64,000 bases of DNA from assembly GCF_036195325.1 (NCBI RefSeq), contig NZ_CP108101.1:3658001-3722000 (forward strand), read 5' to 3'. Origin of the DNA: Streptomyces sp. NBC_00234. Its GTDB lineage: Bacteria; Actinomycetota; Actinomycetes; Streptomycetales; Streptomycetaceae. Every line of letters begins with the position of its first letter. The stretch's first letter is position 1. Shown in pieces: positions 46,390-54,907 of this stretch. Both the position numbers and the translations under genes were made by a program. The notes under the pieces were generated by a model. That model ran no database searches and was not told the DNA's origin. It saw only the letters and a list, made by a program, of their open reading frames with translations.

Positions 46390-47817
46390 ATGCCGCTTCA
46401 CAAAGGTGCCCACGGGCACGAGGACGAACCCCCCGAGGAGCTGCGCAGGCTGGCCCTCAACCCGTTCTTCGGCGAAGCCGATCCGGCTGCCGGGATGACC
46501 TCGGCGCCACCCAGGCACCGGCTGCCTGACGGGCCGATGCCGCCGTCGACCGCGCACGGCCTGGTGCGCGACGAGCTGATGCTCGACGGCAACGCCCGGC
46601 TGAACCTCGCCACCTTCGTCACCACCTGGATGGAACCCCAGGCCGGCGTGCTGATGGGTGAGTGCCGCGACAAGAACATGATCGACAAGGACGAGTACCC
46701 GCGCACGGCCGAGCTGGAGCGACGCTGCGTGTCGATGCTCGCTGACCTGTGGCACGCGCCCGACCCGGCCGCCGCCGTGGGCTGTTCGACCACGGGGTCC
46801 AGCGAGGCGTGCATGCTCGCCGGGATGGCGCTGAAGCGGCGCTGGGCGGCGCGGAACGCCGACCGCTACCCGGCGACCGCCCGGCCCAATCTGGTGATGG
46901 GCGTCAACGTGCAGGTCTGCTGGGAGAAGTTCTGCAACTTCTGGGAGGTCGAGGCCCGGCAGGTCCCGATGGAGGGCGGTCGCTTCCATCTCGACCCGCA
47001 GGCCGCCGCCGAGCTCTGCGACGAGAACACGATCGGGGTGGTCGGGATCCTCGGCTCCACGTTCGACGGTTCGTACGAGCCGATCGCGGAGCTGTGTGCG
47101 GCGCTGGACACCCTCCAGGAGCACACCGGCCTGAACATCCCCGTCCATGTGGACGGGGCGTCCGGGGCGATGGTGGCGCCGTTCCTCGACGAGGACCTGG
47201 TGTGGGACTTCCGGCTTCCCCGCGTCTCGTCGATCAACACCTCCGGGCACAAGTACGGCCTCGTCTACCCCGGGGTGGGCTGGGCGCTGTGGCGCACGGC
47301 CGCGGAACTGCCCGAGGAGCTGGTCTTCCGGGTGAACTACCTGGGCGGCGACATGCCGACGTTCGCCCTGAACTTCTCCCGGCCCGGCGCGCAGGTGGTG
47401 GCGCAGTACTACACGTTCCTGCGGCTGGGGCGGGAGGGCTACCGGGCGGTGCAGCAGGCGTCGCGGGATGTGGCACGCGGGCTGGCCCTCAAGATCGAGA
47501 GCCTGGGCGACTTCCAACTCCTCACCCGCGGCGACGAATTGCCGGTGTTCGCGTTCACGACGGCGCAGGACGTGAAGGCGTACGACGTCTTCGACGTGTC
47601 GCGGCGGCTCCGGGAGCGGGGGTGGCTGGTGCCGGCGTACACCTTCCCGGCCCACCGGGAGGATCTGGCCGTGCTGCGGGTGGTGTGCCGCAACGGGTTC
47701 TCCTCGGACCTCGCGGATCTGCTGGTGAACGACCTCCGGTCGCTGCTGCCCGAACTTCGGGCCCAGCGGCATCCGTTGAGCCATGACCACGGCGTGCCCA
47801 CGGCGTTCCACCACTGA
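46390..47817 (+). CDS. gad: Glutamate decarboxylase
   Basis: This 475-residue PLP enzyme converts glutamate to GABA with use of a proton. Signatures: FVTTWMEPQAGVLMGECRDK, STTGSSEACMLAGMALKRRW, PVHVDGASGAMVAPF (PLP Asp), the PLP lysine in SSINTSGHKYGLVYPGVGWA and FSRPGAQVVAQYYTFLRLGR. The N-terminal 20 residues may serve the pH-dependent switch. It comes 140 bases after a ClC-type transporter on the same strand, which points to acid resistance. A terminator follows. Confidence 0.95.
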   Translation: MPLHKGAHGHEDEPPEELRRLALNPFFGEADPAAGMTSAPPRHRLPDGPMPPSTAHGLVRDELMLDGNARLNLATFVTTWMEPQAGVLMGECRDKNMIDKDEYPRTAELERRCVSMLADLWHAPDPAAAVGCSTTGSSEACMLAGMALKRRWAARNADRYPATARPNLVMGVNVQVCWEKFCNFWEVEARQVPMEGGRFHLDPQAAAELCDENTIGVVGILGSTFDGSYEPIAELCAALDTLQEHTGLNIPVHVDGASGAMVAPFLDEDLVWDFRLPRVSSINTSGHKYGLVYPGVGWALWRTAAELPEELVFRVNYLGGDMPTFALNFSRPGAQVVAQYYTFLRLGREGYRAVQQASRDVARGLALKIESLGDFQLLTRGDELPVFAFTTAQDVKAYDVFDVSRRLRERGWLVPAYTFPAHREDLAVLRVVCRNGFSSDLADLLVNDLRSLLPELRAQRHPLSHDHGVPTAFHH

Positions 47818-47851
47818 GGGCCAGGGACCGAAGGCTCTCCTCGCTCACCTG

Positions 47852-47892
47852 CCGTACGGGCCGGTGCCGACGACGGCACCCGGCCCGTACGG
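47852..47892. terminator. Bidirectional terminator after gad
   Basis: CCGTACGGGCCGGTGCCG at 47852-47869 pairs with 47874-47892 with one bulged base and a 4-base loop. It lies between convergent gad and the ABC permease. Confidence 0.85.
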
Positions 47893-47893
47893 G

Positions 47894-48727
47894 TCAGCCG
47901 TCCAGATTCCTGAAGCGGGCCACCGCCAGGGGCAGGAACACCGCGGTGAGGGCCAGCGGCCAGGCCACGGCCAGCAGTTCGGCGTGGTCCGAGGCCCAGG
48001 TACCGCCCGCTCCGCCCGGGTTGCCGAACAGGTCGCGTACCGCCGTGGCCGTGGCCGACATCGGGTTCCACTCGACCACCGCGCCCAGCCAGCCCGGCAT
48101 CGACTCCGGAGTGGCGAAGACGTTGGAGAGGAAGCCCACCGGCCAGACCAGGATCTGCACGGCCTGCACCATCTCCGGCTTGCCCGCGACCATGGCCAGC
48201 TGGATGCCGATCCAGAGCATCGCGAAGCGCAGCAGCAGAAGCAGCCCGACCGCACCCAGGGCCGCGGCCACGCCGTTGTGCCAGCGCCAGCCGACCGCGT
48301 AACCGACACCGATCATCACGGCGAGCGCCGCCACCGACTGGAGCATGTCGGCGACGCTCCGGCCGACCAGTACCGCGCCCGAGACCATCGGCATGGAGCG
48401 GAAACGGTCGATGACGCCCTTGCCGAGGTCCTGGGTGACGGCGAGCATCGTCCCCTCCAGGCCGAAGGCCATGGTGAGCGCGAGCATGCCGGGCACCAGG
48501 AACTCGGTGTTGTCCCCCTCGACGCCCTGGCCGCCACCGACCAGGTAGTTGAACATCAGGAGCAGCATCACCGGGAAGACCAGGCCGACCACGACCTGGA
48601 CGGGCTGCCGCGCCCAGTGCGCGAGTTCGCGCCGGGTCATCGTCCAGGAGTCGGCCAGTGCCCAGCCGAGGCGCCCCGTCCCCGTGACCTTCGCCGTCGC
48701 CTTCACCGTTGCCGCGCCCGCGCTCAT
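47894..48727 (-). CDS. ABC-2 type drug exporter permease
   Basis: This 277-residue membrane protein starts at the ATG at 48727, overlapping the ATPase stop as ATGA. The N-terminus has [22 protein letters not shown], then six helices with the ABC-2 features [60 protein letters not shown] and [16 protein letters not shown]. It is the DrrB/daunorubicin-resistance type and pairs with the upstream ATPase. The substrate is unknown. Confidence 0.93.
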   Translation of the reverse strand: MSAGAATVKATAKVTGTGRLGWALADSWTMTRRELAHWARQPVQVVVGLVFPVMLLLMFNYLVGGGQGVEGDNTEFLVPGMLALTMAFGLEGTMLAVTQDLGKGVIDRFRSMPMVSGAVLVGRSVADMLQSVAALAVMIGVGYAVGWRWHNGVAAALGAVGLLLLLRFAMLWIGIQLAMVAGKPEMVQAVQILVWPVGFLSNVFATPESMPGWLGAVVEWNPMSATATAVRDLFGNPGGAGGTWASDHAELLAVAWPLALTAVFLPLAVARFRNLDG

Positions 48728-49671
48728 GCCGCCACCTCCGCGTCGTCCGGCGTCCGGTCCGTGAGGGACAGGAACACCTCGTCCAGGGTCGGGCGCCGCA
48801 CCGCGATGTCCTCCGCCACGATGCCCGCGCCCTCCAGTGCCCGTACGGTCCGGGTCAGTGCCGCCATCCGGTCCGGGGCGGGCGCGTTGAGCAGGCGCCT
48901 GTCCTCGTCCACGACCACGCCGTCCCCGAGGAGCACGGCCGCTTCCCCGAGCCGGGCCGCGTCCCGCAGCACCACGTCGATCCGGTCGCCGCCCACCATG
49001 GCCTTCAGCTCGTCGGCCGTCCCGTCCGCGATCGACCGGCCCCGGTCGATCACCGAGATCCGGTCGGCCAGCTGGTCCGCCTCGTCCAGGTACTGGGTGG
49101 TCAGCAGTACGGTCGTGCCGCCGCCGACCAGGGAGCGCACCGCGCCCCACACCTCCGCCCTGCCGCGCGGGTCCAGACCGGTCGTGGGTTCGTCCAGGAA
49201 CAGCACCTCCGGGTCGGTGATCAGCGAGGCGGCCAGGTCGAGCCGCCGCCGCATGCCTCCGCTGTACTGCTTGACGGGCTTGCGGCCGGTGTCGGCGAGC
49301 CCGAACCGTTCCAGCAGCGCGTCCGCGCGGGCACCGGCCCTTCGCGCGCCCAGGTGGTACAGCCGGCCGAACATCTCCAGGTTCTGCCGCCCGCCCAGCT
49401 CCTCGTCCACCGCCGCGTGCTGCCCGAGCAGGCCGATCCGCCGCCGGACCTCGCCCGCCTCGGTCCGTACGTCGAGTCCCGCCACCTCGACCCGGCCCCC
49501 GTCGTGCCGCAGGAGCGTCGACAGGATGCGTACGGCCGTGGTCTTGCCCGCACCGTTGGGGCCGAGCACGCCGTGCACGGTCCCACGGCCGACGGTGAGG
49601 TCCAGCCCGTCCAGGGCGTGCTTGTCCCCGTACCGCTTGTGAACGCCTTCTACGACGATCGCGTCGGTCAC
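48724..49671 (-). CDS. ABC-2 type drug exporter ATP-binding protein (DrrA type)
   Basis: The 315-residue ATPase starts at the GTG at 49671 ([16 protein letters not shown]); an upstream TTG at 49698 is rejected because the PadR operator lies there. Walker A is [16 protein letters not shown], the signature [18 protein letters not shown], Walker [14 protein letters not shown] and H-loop [17 protein letters not shown]. The C-terminal extension ([19 protein letters not shown]) is typical of DrrA. It is transcribed from the PadR side with an operator 20 bases upstream of its start. Confidence 0.94.
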   Translation of the reverse strand: MTDAIVVEGVHKRYGDKHALDGLDLTVGRGTVHGVLGPNGAGKTTAVRILSTLLRHDGGRVEVAGLDVRTEAGEVRRRIGLLGQHAAVDEELGGRQNLEMFGRLYHLGARRAGARADALLERFGLADTGRKPVKQYSGGMRRRLDLAASLITDPEVLFLDEPTTGLDPRGRAEVWGAVRSLVGGGTTVLLTTQYLDEADQLADRISVIDRGRSIADGTADELKAMVGGDRIDVVLRDAARLGEAAVLLGDGVVVDEDRRLLNAPAPDRMAALTRTVRALEGAGIVAEDIAVRRPTLDEVFLSLTDRTPDDAEVAA

Positions 49672-49691
49672 ACTCTCCACCCGTCCTCGTG

Positions 49692-49707
49692 TAGTCAAAC
49701 TTGACTA
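49692..49707. promoter_or_regulatory. PadR operator site 1 (ABC transporter promoter)
   Basis: TAGTCAAACTTGACTA is a 16-bp palindrome (TAGTCAA-AC-TTGACTA), 21 bases before the ATPase start. It is also found, less exactly, at 49738-49753 and 50407-50422. Confidence 0.7.
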
Positions 49708-49737
49708 GATGGATGAAGGTAACTCGCCCCAACTCAT

Positions 49738-49753
49738 TCGTCAAACTTGATTA
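49738..49753. promoter_or_regulatory. PadR operator site 2
   Basis: TCGTCAAACTTGATTA matches site 1 at 14 of 16 positions and is 46 bases from it (start to start). It overlaps the PadR stop codon. Confidence 0.6.
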
Positions 49754-50392
49754 GTGGTCGTCCCCGGGATCGGGGACCCCTGTCGCGTAGGGGTTCTCCT
49801 CGCCCTCACCGAGCACCCCGACGAAGGGCTCGCCCTCACCCGCGAAGGTGTACGCGCCACCCTCGATCCGGGCGATCAGGCCGCGCGTCCACTCGGCACC
49901 GGCATCCGCCGAGTGGACCCACAGGTGCATGATCTCCCCGATGTGCCCGAGCGATTCCGGGCCCGCCTCGGGGGCGTAGTGCTCGGTCACGGACGCCCGC
50001 CACCCCTCGATGGCCTCGACCCGCCGGCGCAGCAGCGCGACCGCCTCGGACCGCTCCAGGTCGACGATGAAGCCGATCCCGGCGGAGAGCACGTCCATCT
50101 TCTGGTCGTACGAGGTGATCGCCTCCCGCAGCAGGGCCAGGAACTCCTGCGTGCCCTGCTCGGTGATCTCGTACTCGGTACGCGGCGGGCCGCCGGCCGT
50201 GGACGGGGCCACCTCGTGCGCGACCAACAGGCCCTGCTTCGCCATCTGCTTCAGAGCGTGGTAGATCGATCCGGGTTTCGCGCTGGACCACTCGTGCGCG
50301 CCCCAGTACTCCAGGTCGTTGCGGACCTGATAGCCGTGCGCACGTCCGTGCTGACGCACGGCTCCGAGGACCAGCAGCCGGATCGCGGACAT
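49751..50392 (-). CDS. PadR family transcriptional regulator
   Basis: The 213-residue protein starts at the ATG at 50392 (MSAIRLLVLGAVRQHGRAHG; a GTG at 50398 is also possible). The winged helix is GYQVRNDLEYWGAHEWSSAK PGSIYHALKQMAKQGLLVAH, and the Vir C-terminal region follows (EITEQGTQEFLALLREAITS). Its operators lie before its own gene and before the ABC exporter 80 bases downstream, so it probably represses the exporter and itself until the substrate is present. Confidence 0.92.
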   Translation of the reverse strand: MSAIRLLVLGAVRQHGRAHGYQVRNDLEYWGAHEWSSAKPGSIYHALKQMAKQGLLVAHEVAPSTAGGPPRTEYEITEQGTQEFLALLREAITSYDQKMDVLSAGIGFIVDLERSEAVALLRRRVEAIEGWRASVTEHYAPEAGPESLGHIGEIMHLWVHSADAGAEWTRGLIARIEGGAYTFAGEGEPFVGVLGEGEENPYATGVPDPGDDH

Positions 50393-50406
50393 TCCCACAC
50401 TCTTTC

Positions 50407-50422
50407 TATTCAACTTTGACTA
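50407..50422. promoter_or_regulatory. PadR operator site 3 (padR promoter)
   Basis: TATTCAACTTTGACTA matches site 1 at 13 of 16 positions, 15 bases before the padR start and overlapping the DinB stop codon. It would allow autoregulation. Confidence 0.6.
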
Positions 50423-50974
50423 GGAGGATTCCCCAGCGTAGCCCGCGTCCAGGGCGACGAGCTCGAAGGCCGTCTTTCCGTCGAGGGACTCCCGGATGAT
50501 GTCGGCATGTCCGGCGTGCCTGGCGATCTCCTCCACGAGGTGGATCAGCAGCCAGCGCATCGAGACCCGGCCGTCCTTCGGGAACCAGGGCGCCTCGGGG
50601 AGCGGGAAGGTGTCGTTCATGCTGTCCACCGAGGCGATGAACTCCTCGGTCTCCGCCGAGACCTTCGCCCAGAAGGCGAGCACGCCGGGGACCGACTCGT
50701 CCTCGACCAGCCGGAAGCTGTCACCCCAGGTCTCCTGGGTGCGCACCTTCTCGTTCGGCTGCTGCTGGGCCATCCGGAGCCAGTTCAGCTCGGTCTCGGC
50801 CACGTGCTTGACCAGCCCGGAGAGGGAGAGCTCGCTGACGCTGGGACGGCTCGCGGCCTGCTCCTCGGTGAGGCCGATGAGCGAACGCCGGAGTGCGCCG
50901 CGCTGCGCCTCGACGAAGTTCAGAAGTGCGCCGCGCTCGTCGCCGTGCGTCTCGGAGGGAACGTGGGTGACCAT
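50420..50974 (-). CDS. DinB-like (DUF664) metal-dependent protein
   Basis: This 184-residue helical protein of the DinB superfamily has the usual metal His in SGLVKHVAETELNWLRMAQQ and two further His in HLVEEIARHAGHADIIRESL. Members include thiol-dependent transferases (bacillithiol or mycothiol S-transferases), but activity here is unknown. It lies upstream of the PadR gene on the same strand, 27 bases from the regulator start. Confidence 0.85.
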   Translation of the reverse strand: MVTHVPSETHGDERGALLNFVEAQRGALRRSLIGLTEEQAASRPSVSELSLSGLVKHVAETELNWLRMAQQQPNEKVRTQETWGDSFRLVEDESVPGVLAFWAKVSAETEEFIASVDSMNDTFPLPEAPWFPKDGRVSMRWLLIHLVEEIARHAGHADIIRESLDGKTAFELVALDAGYAGESS

Positions 50975-51068
50975 GGGACCGCCTCTGGGAACCGTGCCGG
51001 TGTCTTTCTTCCTGACACCGACAACACTACGAACCCTTGCGGTCAGCTTCCGTCCTCAACTCTCGGAT

Positions 51069-52526
51069 TCAGAGAGGGAATTCGGTTCGTCCGTGCTGGA
51101 TGGAAATCCACTTCTGCGTGGTGAACGCCTCCACCGCTGCCTCGCCGTTCAGCCTGCCCATCCCCGACATCTTCTCGCCGCCGAAGGCCACCAGCGGGTC
51201 GTCCTGCACGGTGGAGTCGTTGACGTGGAACATGCCGCTGACGATGCGCCGCGCGAAGCGCACGCCGCGCTCCACGTCCTTCGTGTGCACGGCGCCGCTC
51301 AGTCCGTACGGGCTGTCGTTGACGATGCGTACGGCGTCGTCCTCGCCGTCGAAGGGCACCAGCAGGGCCACCGGGCCGAATATCTCCTGGGCCAGCAGCG
51401 GGGAGTCCTCGGGCAGCCCGGCCAGCACCGTGGGTTCGACGAGATTGCCGCGCGTACGGCCCCGGACCAGCGCCGTGGCCCCGTCGGCGATCGCCTGGTC
51501 GACCAGAGCGGTCAGGGCGTCCGCCTGGAAGGCGCTGATGACCGGCCCTATACGGGTCTCCGGATCGCGCGGGTCGCCGGTCCTCAGCGCCGCCACCGCG
51601 GCGGTGAACCGCTCGGTGAACTCGGCCTCGACCGACCGGTCCACCAGGATGCGGTTGGCCGCCATGCTGACCTGCCCCTGATATAGGAAGCGGCTGAAGA
51701 CGGCGGCCTGGACCGCGTAGTCGATGTCCGCGTCCGCCAGGACCACCAGGGCGCTGTTGCCGCTGAGTTCGAGGATGACCCGCTTGAAGAGTCCGGCCGC
51801 CGTCGCGGCGACATGGCGGCCGACCCGGTCCGAGCCGGTGAACGAGATCACCTTGGGCACGGGGTGCGCGATGAACGCGTCGCCTATCTCCGCACTGTCC
51901 GTGACCACGATGTTGAGCAGCCCGGCCGGCAGCCCCGCGTCCTCGAAGATCCTGGCCACCAGACCGCCGCCGACGACGGGAGCGTGCTGGTGGGGTTTCA
52001 CGACGACCGCGTTGCCGAGCGCCAGGGCGGGCGCCACGGACTTCATGGTCACCAGGAAAGGGAAGTTGAAGGCACTGATCACGCCTATGACGCCGACGGG
52101 CGCCCGGTGGACGCGGTTCTCCTTGCCGTCCACCGGGGACGGCAGCAGCCGACCCAGGGGCCGCAGCGTCTGACCGGCCGCCTCGCGCAGGAACTCCTGG
52201 CAGATGCGGACCTCGTACTCCGCCTTGAGGCGGGTGCCGCCCAGCTCGTCGACGATCGCCTCGGCGATGTCGCCGGCGCGCTCCTCGACGATCTCCACCG
52301 CCCGGTTCAGCACGGCACGGCGTTCGTACGGACCGGTCGCGGCCCATTCCCGCTGGGCGCGTTCCGCGGCGCGGTAGGCCCTGTCCACTTCCAGCGAGGT
52401 GGCTACGGTGATCGAGCCCAGCTTCTCGCCGTTGTAGGGATTGATATCGATGATGTCCCACGAGCCGCTGCCGGTCAGCCACTCGCCGTCGATGTACTGG
52501 TGGGCCAGTTCATTGAAGTAGGACAT
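51069..52526 (-). CDS. Aldehyde dehydrogenase family protein with catalytic Cys replaced by Ser
   Basis: This 485-residue protein starts at the ATG at 52526 (MSYFNELAHQYIDGEWLTGS) after AAGGGA; an ATG at 52577 is less likely. Family features are intact: oxyanion Asn154 in SAFNFPF, NAD Lys177, SFTGSDRVG and Glu253 in ILELSGNS. But the nucleophile position is Ser287 (YQGQVSMAANRI; codon AGC at 51666-51668) instead of Cys. An ordinary NAD-dependent dehydrogenase would need Cys, so it may be inactive, an esterase or a structural homologue. Confidence 0.9.
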   Translation of the reverse strand: MSYFNELAHQYIDGEWLTGSGSWDIIDINPYNGEKLGSITVATSLEVDRAYRAAERAQREWAATGPYERRAVLNRAVEIVEERAGDIAEAIVDELGGTRLKAEYEVRICQEFLREAAGQTLRPLGRLLPSPVDGKENRVHRAPVGVIGVISAFNFPFLVTMKSVAPALALGNAVVVKPHQHAPVVGGGLVARIFEDAGLPAGLLNIVVTDSAEIGDAFIAHPVPKVISFTGSDRVGRHVAATAAGLFKRVILELSGNSALVVLADADIDYAVQAAVFSRFLYQGQVSMAANRILVDRSVEAEFTERFTAAVAALRTGDPRDPETRIGPVISAFQADALTALVDQAIADGATALVRGRTRGNLVEPTVLAGLPEDSPLLAQEIFGPVALLVPFDGEDDAVRIVNDSPYGLSGAVHTKDVERGVRFARRIVSGMFHVNDSTVQDDPLVAFGGEKMSGMGRLNGEAAVEAFTTQKWISIQHGRTEFPL

Positions 52527-52589
52527 GCAATCCCTTACTGCAGGCGCAGACTCCCTGTAGGGCTGATACGACGTCATCGTACTGATAAA

Positions 52590-53471
52590 TCACGTCAGTT
52601 GAAGGAGACCGCGAAGCAGATCGCGACTCTCTTCCGGGCCGGGACTGTCCTCATGGAGCCGAATCATGGCCTTTTCGTACTGGGCGACTTCCTCGGCCTT
52701 GTCCAGATAAAGCGCACTTGTCAGCTGCTCCAAATAGACAATGTCCGACAGATCGGATTCCGGGAATCGCAGCATCGTAAATGCACCGCTCTCCCCCGCA
52801 TGCCCGCCGAAACTGAAGGGCATCACCTGGAGGGTGATGTTCGGCTGCTCCGACATGTCGATCAGATGCCGCAATTGCGCGCGCATCACGTCGCGCTCGC
52901 CGTAGGGACGCCGCAGTGCCGCCTCGTCGAGCACGGCGTGGAAGCGGGGGGCCCGTTCGGAGACGAGCGCCTTCTGCCGCTCCAGCCGCAGCGCGACCCG
53001 GCGGTCGATCTCCGCCGCGGGAGCGCCGCGCATGCCCCGGGAGACCACGGCATGGGCGTACGCCTCGGTCTGCAACAGGCCGTGGACGAACTGGACTTCG
53101 TAGATCCGGATGAGCGACGCCGCCCCCTCCAGACCGATATACGTCTGGAACCAGCCAGGCAGCACGTCCCCGAAGCTGTGCCACCAGCCTGCCACGTTGG
53201 CCTCACGGGCCAGGCCGAGGAGGGAGTCGCGCTCCACCTCGTCGGCGACACCGTAGAGCGTGAGCAGGTCCTCGACGTCCCTGGCCTTGAAGCTCACCCG
53301 TCCCAACTCCATGCGGCTGATCTTCGATTCGGAGGCACGGATGGAGTAGCCGGCCGCCTCACGGGTGATGCCGCGCGACTCGCGCAGGCGTCTGAGCTGT
53401 GAGCCCAGCAGGATGCGCCGCACCACAGATCCACTCGACTCGCCTGCCGGCACTGGTCCAACCCTCCCCAT
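52590..53471 (-). CDS. XRE helix-turn-helix regulator with DUF5753 domain
   Basis: This 293-residue protein has an XRE-type DNA-binding domain at about 20-80 (LGSQLRRLRESRGITREAAG YSIRASESKISRMELGR) and a DUF5753 domain at about 100-285 (WFQTYIGLEGAASLIRIYEV QFVHGLLQTEAYA; MPFSFGGHAGESGAFTMLRF). Such actinobacterial regulators (WhiJ-like) work with a small DUF397 protein and often control development or antibiotic genes. GGGAAG precedes the ATG at 53471. It is 63 bases upstream of the aldehyde dehydrogenase-like gene and divergent from the ATPase gene. Confidence 0.9.
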   Translation of the reverse strand: MGRVGPVPAGESSGSVVRRILLGSQLRRLRESRGITREAAGYSIRASESKISRMELGRVSFKARDVEDLLTLYGVADEVERDSLLGLAREANVAGWWHSFGDVLPGWFQTYIGLEGAASLIRIYEVQFVHGLLQTEAYAHAVVSRGMRGAPAAEIDRRVALRLERQKALVSERAPRFHAVLDEAALRRPYGERDVMRAQLRHLIDMSEQPNITLQVMPFSFGGHAGESGAFTMLRFPESDLSDIVYLEQLTSALYLDKAEEVAQYEKAMIRLHEDSPGPEESRDLLRGLLQLT

Positions 53472-53640
53472 CGCTTCCCGGACACCCGGGGCCCCCCTGA
53501 ACCCCGAGTGCCGGATTCTGCCACCAAAACGCTTCAGCCCGTACTCATTCGATTACGGAAATGGGAAGACTTGCAGAAAGCTTGGAATCTGCACATGGGA
53601 AGAAATGAGTAAGAATCGGCACGCTGTCGGGCAGGTCCGG

Positions 53641-53673
53641 CGCGTGCACGTGCATCTGCCCTTGCATCTGCCC
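53641..53673. promoter_or_regulatory. Shared operator element, copy 1
   Basis: CGCGTGCACGTGCATCTGC (53641-53659) includes the palindrome TGCACGTGCA and is followed by a second TGCATCTGCCC at 53663-53673 (12-base period). The same 19 bases occur inverted at 54731-54749. This copy is in the 322-base gap (53472-53793) between divergent XRE and ATPase genes. The rest of the gap shows no other clear signal. Confidence 0.6.
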
Positions 53674-53793
53674 TGCGCATTCGGAACCATGGCTCTCGCG
53701 CACCTGCGTGCTCGTTCGTGTTGTGCCGCTGTACCCCCCGCAGTACCGCTACAGGCAGTGCCGCTACAGCCGCGAATCCCGGGAGTGCCTCGC

Positions 53794-54327
53794 ATGGGGA
53801 CGAATGGATCGACGATGCTCGAGCCGTTACGGCAGGGGCTTCCACCCACCGACCCTTCAGCGGTGGCCGGAACTGCCTCCTGCACGTTGCCGGCTCGCTA
53901 CGAGGCGGTGGGCGGGGCACGGCAGTTCACCAGGAAGACGCTCGCCCAGTGGGAGCTGACCGAACGGTTCGACGACGTCGCCCTCGTCGTGTCCGAACTC
54001 GTCACCAACGCCCTGCGCCACGCCCTGCCCGCGGACGTCGCCCGGGACCCGCAGGACCCGCCCGTACGCCTTCACCTGATGCACTGGACGTCCCGCCTGG
54101 TGTGCGCGGTACGCGATCCCAGCCGGTCGGGACCGGTGGCCGGCCAGGCCGCGGACTCGGCGGAATCGGGGCGCGGCCTGTTCCTGGTGGAGTCCTTCAG
54201 CGACTCCTGGGGCTGGCACCCCTCCCCCGTACTGGCCGGGGAGAAGCTGCCGCCCGGAGCCATGCGCGGCAAGGTGGTCTGGGCGCTGTTCCGGCTGCCC
54301 GACGGCCGGACCGACGACTGCTCGTAG
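53794..54327 (+). CDS. Anti-sigma-factor-like ATP-binding protein (HATPase_c)
   Basis: This 177-residue protein is a single GHKL ATPase domain of the RsbW/SpoIIAB-like group. N-box: VVSELVTNALRHALPADVAR; G1 box: DSAESGRGLFLVESFSD. The ATG at 53794 follows GGGAG. Such proteins in Streptomyces act as kinases or anti-sigma regulators, and here form the classic trio with an XRE regulator and a DUF397 protein. No membrane anchor is present. Its partner sigma factor or anti-anti-sigma is not evident. Confidence 0.88.
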   Translation: MGTNGSTMLEPLRQGLPPTDPSAVAGTASCTLPARYEAVGGARQFTRKTLAQWELTERFDDVALVVSELVTNALRHALPADVARDPQDPPVRLHLMHWTSRLVCAVRDPSRSGPVAGQAADSAESGRGLFLVESFSDSWGWHPSPVLAGEKLPPGAMRGKVVWALFRLPDGRTDDCS

Positions 54328-54412
54328 GAAAAAAACCCGCCCGCCGACGCGCGTAGACGACGCCGGAAAGCGGCCGGAGGCAGGAACGGGCGGCCCGGCC
54401 GGCCGGCAGCGG

Positions 54413-54655
54413 TCAGCCGCCTGTCGCCAGGTGGTCGAACTCCCCGTCCTTGACGCCGAGCAGCAGTGCCTCTATCTCGGCGGGCGTATAGACCAGGGCG
54501 GGCCCGTCGGGATGGCGCGAGTTCCGCATCGCCACATTCCCTCCGGGCAGTTTGGCGAACTCCACACAGGAGCCCTGGGAGTTGCTGTGTCTGCTCTTCT
54601 GCCAGACGACTCCGCGAAGCTCTGTGGCTGCCATGCCGTTGTACACGTGGTGCAC
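54413..54655 (-). CDS. DUF397 small regulatory protein
   Basis: This 80-residue DUF397 protein starts at GTG 54655 after GGGGAG (a TTG-initiated frame at 54676 is less likely). Signatures: VVWQKSRHSNSQGSCVEFAK, the AMRNSRHPDGPALVYTPAEI and EIEALLLGVKDGEFDHL. DUF397 proteins partner with XRE/DUF5753 regulators and lower or tune their DNA binding. It converges with the ATPase gene. The copy of the shared element lies 76-94 bases upstream of its start. Confidence 0.92.
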   Translation of the reverse strand: MHHVYNGMAATELRGVVWQKSRHSNSQGSCVEFAKLPGGNVAMRNSRHPDGPALVYTPAEIEALLLGVKDGEFDHLATGG

Positions 54656-54723
54656 AGGACGCTCCCCGAGTTGCAAGGTGCAAGTGTCAACTAGCTCGGA
54701 TCATAGCTGTGTTCATATGCCAA

Positions 54724-54749
54724 TGCATGAGCAGATGCACGTGCACGCG
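54724..54749. promoter_or_regulatory. Shared operator element, copy 2 (inverted)
   Basis: GCAGATGCACGTGCACGCG (54731-54749) is the reverse complement of copy 1, and TGCAT at 54724-54728 extends the match. It lies before the DUF397 gene and about 160 bases before the divergent lipoprotein gene. Confidence 0.6.
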
Positions 54750-54907
54750 GGGTGTTCCTTTGATTACAGCTTCCCGCCCCACCTGGCCACCCTCCCGGTG
54801 AAGAGACGAACGGCACGCCTATTCGGCTCCTTCTCAAGGGAGTTGATTCTGCGGCGCTGGTAGTTTGGCGCGGTCTTTCGACCACGAATCAGCAGGGGGA
54901 CATCCAC

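Noticed and set aside
54327..54413. Terminator between ATPase and DUF397
   Set aside because: CCCGCCCG and CGGGCGG arms are about 45 bases apart and weak, so I do not call it.
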